Positions 1 to 6,957 of a DNA stretch of 32,795 nucleotides are shown piece after piece; positions within the stretch are counted from its first letter, which is position 1; every line of letters starts with the position of its first letter. The notes beneath the pieces are model-generated. The model did not search any database. It saw nothing but the letters and a program-made list of their open reading frames with translations, and was not told where the DNA came from. Made by a program: the position numbers and the translations under genes. Source of the stretch: a bacterium CPR1 (GTDB lineage Bacteria > Vulcanimicrobiota > Xenobia > Xenobiales > QWHO01); contig QWHO01000127.1 of assembly GCA_021404945.1 (NCBI GenBank), forward strand, positions 1-32,795. Reading direction: 5' to 3'.

Positions 1-255
1 TTGGCCGGGCCACCTGACGTGCGGTGAGAAGGTTGTTTCGAACCGCTCCCAAAGTGTTGTGGCACGGGCGATGCGACGAAGCTCAACCGGTTGAGAATTC
101 ATCGCACAGTCTATGCGAGGGAGTATAAGGAGCTCGCGCTCTGCATAGCCCAGTCTGACGAACACGCCCAGGGGCGGTAGACAATTCGTCTGCCGGTCGC
201 TGGAAATTTCTCTGGTCGAGCAGGCGTAGCCCCTTCGGGCGCTAAACTCCCGCCC
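1..255. other. Upstream region of rarA, no gene recognised
   Basis: No convincing gene is seen here. One frame is open from about 28 to 180 and ends in a stop, so the tail of an upstream gene cannot be excluded, but its translation resembles no family I know. The stretch contains a 14-bp perfect palindrome at 82-95 (listed separately). A weak TAAACT element at 243-248 lies only 7 nt before the rarA ATG and no Shine-Dalgarno is visible, so a leaderless rarA transcript is possible but not demonstrated. Confidence 0.4.
68..105. repeat. Nested inverted repeat upstream of rarA
   Basis: A perfect palindrome CTCAACCGGTTGAG sits at 82-95. It is flanked by the outer arms GCGATG (68-73) and CATCGC (100-105), which can pair to extend the structure with internal loops. 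No T-tract follows, so it is not a typical terminator. It could be an operator or an RNA hairpin; nothing in the sequence decides between these. Confidence 0.4.
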
Positions 256-1614
256 ATGCCCCCGCGCCGCCCGCTGACCTCGCACGAGCCTTCCCTGTTC
301 GACTCGCTCTTCGACCCCAAAGCCCCGCTGGCCGCCCGCATGCGACCTCGCAACCTGGACGAGTACGTGGGCCAGCAGCACCTGGTCGGGCCCGGTAAAA
401 TGCTACGCCGGGCCATCGAGCAAGACAACCTGCACAGCTCGATGATCCTGTATGGCCCTCCCGGCACTGGCAAGACAAGTCTTGCCCGGGTCATCTCCCT
501 GCACACCAGGGCCGAGTTCTTCACCTTGAGCGCGGTGCTGTCGGGGGTGGCCGACCTTCGTCGCGAGGTGGCCCGGGCGACCGAGCTCAAGCAGTCGGGA
601 CGGCGCAGCATCCTGCTCGTGGATGAGATCCACCGCTTCAACAAGGCCCAGCAAGACGCGTTGCTGCCCCATGTGGAGGATGGAACCATCCTGCTGATCG
701 GCGCCACCACCGAAAATCCGTTCTTCGAGGTGATCGGAGCCCTGGTGAGTCGCAGCCGCATCTTCCGGCTGCAGGCTCTGACCGAGTCCGACCTGGAGGA
801 GATGCTGCGCCGCGCCCTGACCGACGAGCGAGGCTACGGCGGGCGCGGCGTGGAGGCCCAGGAGGAAGCGCTCAGATTTCTGGCCGAGATGGCCGGAGGC
901 GATGCCCGCACGGCCCTGAATGCGCTGGAGCTGGCGGTGGAATCGGCCCCGGGCGAGCCGGTCACGCTGGAGCGAGCCCAGGAGGCCCTGCAGCGTAAGG
1001 CCCTGCGCTATGACGCCAGCGGTGATCAGCACTATGACACTGTCTCAGCCTTCATCAAGTCGGTGCGCGGCTCGGATGTGGACGCTTCGCTCTTCTACCT
1101 GGCCCGAATGGTGGAAGCGGGCGAGGATCCCCGGTTCATCATGCGGCGTCTCTTCATCCTGGCCGGCGAGGACATCGGCCTGGCCGACCCCCAGGGAGTC
1201 GTGGTCGTGGCCTCATGCGCACGGGCCCTGGAGTGGTGCGGGCTGCCAGAAGCAAAATACCACCTGGCCATGGCCACCGTCTACCTGGCCGCCGCCCCCA
1301 AATCCAACAGCATGATGGGTTACTTCGCCGCTGAGGCCGCCGCCCTCGAGCACCCCGACGCCGCCGTGCCTGTCCACCTGCGCGATGCTCACTACAAGGG
1401 CGCCGCCCGACTCGGACACGGCAAGGGCTACCGCTACCCGCACGACTTCCCGGGCCACTGGACCGCCCAGCAGTATCTGCCCGACAAGCTTGCCTCCCGG
1501 CAGTTTTACCAACCCGGTCCGCTTGGCTACGAGCAAAAGATTGCCCAACGACTTCAGGTCTACCGTCCCTCCCAAGAAGGAAGCATGGGCGGGACGGGTG
1601 GAAGATCACCCTAA
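256..1614 (+). CDS. rarA: Replication-associated recombination protein A (RarA/MgsA, AAA+ ATPase)
   Basis: This is a AAA+ clamp-loader-like ATPase that acts at stalled replication forks and at gaps left by replication (RarA/MgsA/WRNIP1 family). Walker A GPPGTGKT lies at residues 67-74, Walker B LLVDEIH at 120-126 and the sensor-1 segment ATTEN near 150-154. The C-terminal half carries the family's helical tetramerisation region, including the conserved MRRLFILAGEDIGLADP-type stretch and the YKYPHDF-like motif seen here as YRYPHDF. The length of 452 residues is normal. The start was chosen because the family N-terminus (a short disordered lead before LAARMRPRNLDEYVGQ) fits; no clear ribosome binding site precedes it. 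Genes for a small unknown protein and a MATE exporter follow on the same strand. Identification is firm. Confidence 0.96.
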   Translation: MPPRRPLTSHEPSLFDSLFDPKAPLAARMRPRNLDEYVGQQHLVGPGKMLRRAIEQDNLHSSMILYGPPGTGKTSLARVISLHTRAEFFTLSAVLSGVADLRREVARATELKQSGRRSILLVDEIHRFNKAQQDALLPHVEDGTILLIGATTENPFFEVIGALVSRSRIFRLQALTESDLEEMLRRALTDERGYGGRGVEAQEEALRFLAEMAGGDARTALNALELAVESAPGEPVTLERAQEALQRKALRYDASGDQHYDTVSAFIKSVRGSDVDASLFYLARMVEAGEDPRFIMRRLFILAGEDIGLADPQGVVVVASCARALEWCGLPEAKYHLAMATVYLAAAPKSNSMMGYFAAEAAALEHPDAAVPVHLRDAHYKGAARLGHGKGYRYPHDFPGHWTAQQYLPDKLASRQFYQPGPLGYEQKIAQRLQVYRPSQEGSMGGTGGRSP

Positions 1615-1637
1615 CCAGGATAAAGGAGCCCGCAGCC

Positions 1638-2018
1638 CTGTACAACATCGCTTCTCGGCTGAACCAGATCCGCCAGGCCATCGACCAGGTGCTCTCGGGC
1701 GAAATGAGCCCGGAAGCCTTCCGCGACTTTTTGAACACCACCCACGAAGCTCTGCTCGAAAAAGGGCGCGCCAACCGCGAATGGCTCGAGGAGAGTGGCT
1801 ACGCCGCCTCGGCGCCGGCCGAGGCCGAGCAGGCCTACGCCGCCATGGACCTCTACGAGGAGGGGATGACCGAAATTCGCCGTTACCTCGACGACCAGAA
1901 CCCCCAGCACCTCGAGGCCGGTTTCAACCTCTGCAAGGATGGCAACACCAAGATGAACAAAGCCATGACCATCAACCGCGACAGCTACGAGGAGCTGGAA
2001 ATCAACTTCCAGATGTAG
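1638..2018 (+). CDS. Small hypothetical protein, predicted helical
   Basis: I do not recognise this protein. It is acidic and rich in Glu, Ala and Leu, probably all-helical, with no signal peptide or membrane segment. Reading with a canonical start begins at GTG 1689 (109 residues). However, the frame stays open and codon-like upstream (around LYNIASRLNQIRQAID), and a strong Shine-Dalgarno AAAGGAG at 1622-1628 is correctly spaced for a CTG at 1638. I therefore prefer the longer 126-residue form, with a non-standard start. The gene starts 24 nt after rarA ends, and its TAG stop is immediately followed, in the same frame, by the MATE reading frame. The repeated Y/E-rich helices could form a coiled coil or small bundle. 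Function unknown; the start is uncertain. Confidence 0.6.
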   Translation: MYNIASRLNQIRQAIDQVLSGEMSPEAFRDFLNTTHEALLEKGRANREWLEESGYAASAPAEAEQAYAAMDLYEEGMTEIRRYLDDQNPQHLEAGFNLCKDGNTKMNKAMTINRDSYEELEINFQM

Positions 2019-2057
2019 CTCCTGGACCTCACCCGCGAACCGCTTCAGCGGGCTCTA

Positions 2058-3416
2058 TTGCGCCTTTCGCTCCCGATCATGGGAGCGATGTTGCTCGAGA
2101 CCCTGTTCAATCTACTCAACGCCTTCTGGGTCGGCAAGCTGGGCACGCTGGCCTTTGCCGCCGTCAACCTGGCCAGTTTTACCGTCTGGCTCCTGTTTGC
2201 CCTGGCGGCCATCATCACCACCGGAACCAATTCGGTAGTGGCCCAGCGCATCGGAGCCGGCGATCCGATGCAGGCAAGACGGGCCGCCCATGTGGGTATC
2301 CTCACCTCCTTCTGCCTGGGCGTGGTGGTGGCCTTTCCCGTGCTGATCTTCTCCGACGACCTGCTGGCCTGGATGGCCGGGAGCACCACGGAGGGCCGCG
2401 AGGCGGTCCGCATCGGCACAAGCTATCTGGGCCTGGTCTTCCTCTGGGCCCCCATCCACTGCCTCAACGACACCCTGTCGGCCATCTTTCGAGCGGCAGG
2501 CGACACGCGCACCCCTCTGCGAGTCTACGCGGTCGGCTTTGCGGTCAACTTCGTGCTCGATCCTCTGCTGATCTTCGGGCCGGGCCCGTTTCCCCGACTG
2601 GAGGTGGTGGGCGCAGCCCTGGCCACCAATCTCTCCTTCACTCTGGTCACAGTCCTCTACGTGACCCGGCTCAAGGACCTCCCTTTCCAACTCGGGCGAC
2701 GTCCCGGCGAGGATCTGCGCAAGGTGTTCAGCCGCCACTGGCTCTACGAGATCCTGCGCATCGGAATCCCCCCCTCCATTGCGTTTGTAACCTTTTGCCT
2801 GGTCTACATGCTGATCGCTCCCATCGTGGGAGCCTTCGGACCAGCGGCCCTGGCCGCGCTGGGCATCGGCCACCGCTGCGAGAGCCTGTCTTACCTGGTC
2901 TGCCATGGCCTCTCGCTGGCCGCCATCACCCTGGTGGGCCAGAACATCGGCGCCGGGGAGATGGAGCGAGCTCGCCGGGCGGCCTGGGTGGCGGTGCGCA
3001 TCGTTATGTTGGCCAGTCTGGGAACAACCACCCTCTACCTGGTGGGAGCCCCCCTGTGGGTGAGCCTGTTCTCGAGCGACCCCGAGGTGCTGGCCGTGGG
3101 AGTGCCTTATCTTCACATCATGGCCTTCGCCCAACTGCCCATGGGGGTGGCCATGGTCGTGCAGGGCGCCTTCTCGGGGGCGGGCGTGACCGTTCCGCCC
3201 ACCATCGTGGCCACCACCTCGGCCCTGCTGCGCGTCCCTCTGGCGCGCTGGTTGGCCCTTACCAACGGGCTGGGGCTGAACAGCATCTGGTGGGCCATCG
3301 TGGGCCTCACCACGGTGCAGAGCCTGGTAATGGCCGCCCTGTTCCATGCCGGACTGTGGAGGAAAGGGGCTAAGCGGCTTGAACCGCCCTCCAACCCAAT
3401 CGGAGGAACGCCATGA
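2058..3416 (+). CDS. MATE-family multidrug/toxic compound exporter
   Basis: This is a polytopic inner-membrane antiporter of the MATE (NorM/DinF-like) family, expected to export cationic drugs or metabolites using a Na+ or H+ gradient. About twelve hydrophobic segments are visible in two homologous halves. Hallmarks include PIMGAMLLETLFNLLNAFWVGKLG-like text near the N-terminus and IGAGDPMQARRAAHVG, repeated in the second half as GQNIGAGEMERARRAAW. The listed TTG start gives 452 residues. Residues encoded just upstream, from CTG at 2022, spell DLTREPLQRALLRLSLP, which matches the usual MATE N-terminus, so the true start is probably 2022 and non-standard. The 3' end overlaps the argF ATG by 4 nt (ATGA), implying translational coupling. 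The substrate cannot be inferred. Confidence 0.9.
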   Translation: MRLSLPIMGAMLLETLFNLLNAFWVGKLGTLAFAAVNLASFTVWLLFALAAIITTGTNSVVAQRIGAGDPMQARRAAHVGILTSFCLGVVVAFPVLIFSDDLLAWMAGSTTEGREAVRIGTSYLGLVFLWAPIHCLNDTLSAIFRAAGDTRTPLRVYAVGFAVNFVLDPLLIFGPGPFPRLEVVGAALATNLSFTLVTVLYVTRLKDLPFQLGRRPGEDLRKVFSRHWLYEILRIGIPPSIAFVTFCLVYMLIAPIVGAFGPAALAALGIGHRCESLSYLVCHGLSLAAITLVGQNIGAGEMERARRAAWVAVRIVMLASLGTTTLYLVGAPLWVSLFSSDPEVLAVGVPYLHIMAFAQLPMGVAMVVQGAFSGAGVTVPPTIVATTSALLRVPLARWLALTNGLGLNSIWWAIVGLTTVQSLVMAALFHAGLWRKGAKRLEPPSNPIGGTP

Positions 3417-4345
3417 AGACCTTGTTCGGCCGCCACTTTCTCAGCTTCGACGAGCTGAATTTTGACGAGATCATGCAGCTGTTTAAGACCGCCGAGTTGC
3501 TCAAGGCCGAGACCCGCATGCGCCGCTTCCAGCCTTTGCTGGCCAATCGGACGCTGGGCATGATCTTCGAGCAAACCTCCACTCGCACCAGAGTGAGTTT
3601 CGAGGTCGGCATGCGTCAACTGGGCGGGCACGCGCTCTTTTTGTCGGCCAACGACCTCAAGCTGGCCAAAGGGGAGCCCATCTCGGATACCTCTCGGGTG
3701 CTCTCGCGCATGCTCGATGCCATCATGGCCCGTATTTTCAGCCAGGCCAACCTGGAGACGCTGGCCGCCTATTCCAGCGTGCCGGTCATCAATGCCATGA
3801 CCGACATGTATCACCCCTGCCAGGCGCTGGCTGACATCTTCACCATCTGGGAGAAGCGGGGCAAACTGGAAGGGCTCAAGTTCGCCTACCTGGGCGATGG
3901 CAACAACGTCTGCCACACGGCCCTGATTAGCTGCGCCAAAGTGGGCATGAACGTCTACAGCGCCAGCCCCGAAGGGCACGATCCCGATCCGGCCGTGGTG
4001 GAGCGCTGCCGCGAGTACGCCCGGGCCTGGGGCTCGGAGGTCAAGCTCGTACGCGATCCCAAAGAGGCCTTCCAGGATGCCGACGTCATCTACACCGATG
4101 TCTGGCTCAGCCCGGGCCAGCAGGGCAGCGAAGAAGAACGCAAGGCCAGGTTCATGCCCTATCAGGTCAACAATGCGGCCATGAAGCTGGCCCATCCCAA
4201 ATGCCTGTTCATGCACTGCCTGCCTGCCAAGAGAGAGCTGGAAGTGACCGAAGAGGTCTTCGAAAGCGAGAGCTCGGTGGTCTTCGAGGAGGCCGAGAAC
4301 CGACTGCACGCGCAGAAAGCGCTGCTGGTTCACTTGATTCCCTAG
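3413..4345 (+). CDS. argF: Ornithine carbamoyltransferase-like enzyme
   Basis: A cytosolic transcarbamylase that normally makes citrulline from ornithine and carbamoyl phosphate in arginine synthesis. The carbamoyl-phosphate loop STRTR is at residues 56-60, the HPCQALAD motif at 134-141 and the HCLPA segment at 268-272 with the catalytic Cys. The length of 310 is typical. The ornithine-binding loop, usually SMG, reads SPG at 233-235 within DVWLSPGQQG; this is unusual and could affect the amino-substrate. A GGAGG ribosome binding site (3402-3406) lies inside the end of the MATE gene, and the start overlaps its stop. No other arginine genes are nearby. It ends convergently, 13 bp from the methyltransferase. 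Family assignment is firm; exact substrate is less so. Confidence 0.9.
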   Translation: MKTLFGRHFLSFDELNFDEIMQLFKTAELLKAETRMRRFQPLLANRTLGMIFEQTSTRTRVSFEVGMRQLGGHALFLSANDLKLAKGEPISDTSRVLSRMLDAIMARIFSQANLETLAAYSSVPVINAMTDMYHPCQALADIFTIWEKRGKLEGLKFAYLGDGNNVCHTALISCAKVGMNVYSASPEGHDPDPAVVERCREYARAWGSEVKLVRDPKEAFQDADVIYTDVWLSPGQQGSEEERKARFMPYQVNNAAMKLAHPKCLFMHCLPAKRELEVTEEVFESESSVVFEEAENRLHAQKALLVHLIP

Positions 4346-4358
4346 CTCAAGAGCCCGT

Positions 4359-5084
4359 CTAAGCCTGGGGCTTCACCGCCAGAGCCACCAGCGAAAGGCC
4401 GATGGGCAGCCCCGGACCGAGGACCACAGGAACTTCGGCGTAACAAAGCTGCGTGAGGGCCCAGTTCACGGGTCGGGAAGGGATGCTCATCTCCACGTGC
4501 GGCCGGCGCGGCATCAGGGCCACCGCCAGGCGCACCCCGATCACCATCGGCAGCACCAGCATGTTGACGTAGGAGGCGTGCAGCAGCCGGAAACCGGCCC
4601 GCTGGACGCGCTCGACCAGCTGGCCTTTGTAGTAGCGGCGCTGGTGCTGCACGATGCGGTCGTGCTCGCCATAAAGCCAGGGCAGGGCCGGGGTGTAGAT
4701 CAGCAGCGTGCCCGACGGGGCCAGCACCCGGTTCCACTCGCGCAGCGCCCCGTCGTCGTCAGCGATGTGCTCGATGACGTCGAAGGCTGTCACCAGGCCG
4801 AAGTGCCGGTCGGGGAAGGGTAGTCTCTCGGCGCTGGCTTCCTGTACCCGTTGGGAACCTCGCTTGCGACAGTAATCCAGGGCCTCGTGAGAGGGGTCCA
4901 CGCCGAAGGTCTCGCCAAACTCCTCCAAGAGCTTGAGGTTGTAGCCCGTGCCACAGCCCACGTCCAGCAACCGTCCTCGGGGGGCGTGACGGCGCAAGAG
5001 CTCAAAGCACACGGCGCGGCGGCCGCGATACCACCACATGTCCTGCTCGATCTCCCAGATCCGATCGTAGGCAATCGCTTCCAT
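4359..5084 (-). CDS. Class I SAM-dependent methyltransferase
   Basis: A soluble Rossmann-fold methyltransferase of 241 residues. Motif I, LLDVGCGTGYNLKLL, lies near residues 40-55, followed by an acidic motif-II region (FGVDPS). FDVIEHIADDDGALREWNRVL is typical of the UbiE/COQ5-like Methyltransf_11 group. The substrate is unknown. A hydrophobic stretch near 175-195 may lie against the membrane or a lipid. The gene begins 4 nt after the asparagine synthetase stop and is the last gene of a tight three-gene run with the upstream membrane/TPR protein. That context suggests modification of a cell-surface glycan or amidated small molecule, which is inference. Confidence 0.88.
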   Translation of the reverse strand: MEAIAYDRIWEIEQDMWWYRGRRAVCFELLRRHAPRGRLLDVGCGTGYNLKLLEEFGETFGVDPSHEALDYCRKRGSQRVQEASAERLPFPDRHFGLVTAFDVIEHIADDDGALREWNRVLAPSGTLLIYTPALPWLYGEHDRIVQHQRRYYKGQLVERVQRAGFRLLHASYVNMLVLPMVIGVRLAVALMPRRPHVEMSIPSRPVNWALTQLCYAEVPVVLGPGLPIGLSLVALAVKPQA

Positions 5085-5088
5085 CTGG

Positions 5089-6954
5089 CTACTCCATCCA
5101 GCGTTCGTGCCACAGCTGGAACATCAGCATGGTCCAGAGGGGCTTGCGATGATCCACCTTCCCGGCCAGGTGCTGCTGCACCATCCGGCCCAGGAAAGTG
5201 GGCTCGAACAGTCCCTGGCGGCGCAGCCGCTCGGGCTCCAGGCAGCGGTCGAGCAGAGGCTTGAGATCGGTTTTGAGCCACCGGGCCACGGGGATGCCGA
5301 AGCCTTTCTTGGGGCGCTTGAGAATGCTGGCAGGCAAGCTGTCCTTCATGGCCTGTTTGAGCAGCCACTTGCCATTCATCCCTCGCAGCTTGAGCGGCAT
5401 GGGAACACGAGCCAGTAACTCGACCAGAGTGTGGTCCAGGTAGGGCACGCGCCCCTCCAGCGAGACCGCCATGGTGGCCCGATCGAGCTTCACCAGCAGG
5501 TCGTCGGGCAGATAGAAGTGGAGATCCAGATGCTGGATGCCGGCGACCAGGTCGAGCCCGGCCAGCTCGGCTCGATGCTCCTCGAGTGGACGCCAGGTGG
5601 CCTGGTGAGGCAGGCTGGCCTGAAAAGACGAGGAGTAGAGACGCCGCTTGTCCTCGGTCGTAAATGAGCCCATCCAGTGGAAGTGACGTGGCATCGGGGC
5701 CTCGCTGGCGTGCCGAAAGAAGCGCTTGAGCTTGAAGTCGAGGCTCAGGTAGCTGGTCGAGACGGGCATCCGATTGACCACCCAGGAGGCAACTCGCGCC
5801 AGGGGCCGGGGCAACCCTGCGGCCACAGCGTGGGCCGGGTAGGTGGGATAACCTGCCAGCAGCTCATCGGCCCCCTCCCCGGTCAGCACCACCGTGACCG
5901 ACTGACGCGCATAGCGGCTCAGCAGGTAGGTGGGCAGAATGGCGGCGTCGCCGAGTGGCTCGTCGAGCTGGGCCACCACCGGATCGAGCACTTCCAGCGA
6001 GGCGCGCGGGTCGAGCAACTCTTCATGGTGCTCGGTGCCCAGCTCCCTGGCCACCAGGCGAGCGTGGGAGGACTCATCGTAAGTGCGATCCTGAAACCCG
6101 ATGGAGAAGGTCTTGACACGACCGGTGGCCTCGCGGGCCAGGGCGGCCACCGCCGAGGAGTCGATCCCGCCAGACAGGAACACGCCCAGCGGCACCTCGC
6201 TGATCAGCATGCGCTGCACCGACTGCTTGAGACTCTGGCGCAGCAGGCGCTGCCAGTCATCCGGCGAGAGGCTGCGGTCTTGCTCGCGCAGCTTCAGCTG
6301 CCAGTATCTTTGCACCAGGTTGGTAGCCGGACCGCGCACCAGGTAGTGGGCCGGGGGCAGCTTGGAGATGCCCTCCAGGATGCTCTCGGAAGCGGGCACG
6401 TACTCGAAGGTCAGGTACTGATCCAGTGCCACCGGGTTGAGGCTCCTGGCGATCGTAGGCAGCTCGAGCAGGGCCTTCAGCTCACTGGCGAAGGCCACCC
6501 CGCCAGGAATTTCGGCCGTGTAGAGGGGCTTGATACCCAGCCGGTCGCGGGCCAGAAAGAGTCGCTCCTTTTTCCGGTCCCAGAGGGCCAGAGCGAACAT
6601 TCCATTGAGGGCCTCCAGGCACTCCACGCCGCGCTCTTCGTAAAGGTGCACGATCACCTCGCCATCGGCGTGGGTGGCGAAGCGATGACCCCGCTCTTGC
6701 AGTCCGGCGCGCAACTCCTGGAAGTTGTAGATCTCCCCATTGAAGACGCTGACCAGATCGCCTGTCTCATTGCGATAGGGCTGGTGGCCACCGGCCACGT
6801 CGATGATGCTGAGCCGCTGGATGGCCAGTGCGACCGGTCCCTCGGTAAACAGGCCTTGCTCGTCCGGGCCACGATGATGGATGCGGGCGGCCATGCGGCC
6901 CAGGAGCTCGCTCTGGGGAGGGTGTTGGCTGTACCAACCGCAGATCCCACACAC
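5089..6954 (-). CDS. asnB: Asparagine synthetase (glutamine-hydrolysing)
   Basis: A two-domain enzyme that transfers ammonia from glutamine to an ATP-activated carboxylate, normally aspartate. The start is GTG at 6954, so that after Met removal Cys2 (MCGICGW) is the N-terminal nucleophile of the class II amidotransferase domain. HHRGPDEQG and FNGEIYNFQEL follow in the first 80 residues. The synthetase domain begins near residue 235, with the PP-loop SGGIDSS at 261-267. The length of 621 is normal for the exopolysaccharide-associated AsnB subgroup, which often sits in glycan clusters, so the acceptor may be something other than free aspartate. It starts 3 nt after the preceding gene and is followed at 4 nt by the methyltransferase. 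Confidence 0.95.
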   Translation of the reverse strand: MCGICGWYSQHPPQSELLGRMAARIHHRGPDEQGLFTEGPVALAIQRLSIIDVAGGHQPYRNETGDLVSVFNGEIYNFQELRAGLQERGHRFATHADGEVIVHLYEERGVECLEALNGMFALALWDRKKERLFLARDRLGIKPLYTAEIPGGVAFASELKALLELPTIARSLNPVALDQYLTFEYVPASESILEGISKLPPAHYLVRGPATNLVQRYWQLKLREQDRSLSPDDWQRLLRQSLKQSVQRMLISEVPLGVFLSGGIDSSAVAALAREATGRVKTFSIGFQDRTYDESSHARLVARELGTEHHEELLDPRASLEVLDPVVAQLDEPLGDAAILPTYLLSRYARQSVTVVLTGEGADELLAGYPTYPAHAVAAGLPRPLARVASWVVNRMPVSTSYLSLDFKLKRFFRHASEAPMPRHFHWMGSFTTEDKRRLYSSSFQASLPHQATWRPLEEHRAELAGLDLVAGIQHLDLHFYLPDDLLVKLDRATMAVSLEGRVPYLDHTLVELLARVPMPLKLRGMNGKWLLKQAMKDSLPASILKRPKKGFGIPVARWLKTDLKPLLDRCLEPERLRRQGLFEPTFLGRMVQQHLAGKVDHRKPLWTMLMFQLWHERWME

Positions 6955-6957
6955 GAG

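Noticed and set aside
1385-3373. Long plus-strand open frame of over 600 codons across the rarA end and the MATE gene
   Set aside because: Its translation is low-complexity (Gly/Arg/Pro/His-rich), as expected from an out-of-frame reading of GC-rich genes, and it crosses three well-supported genes.
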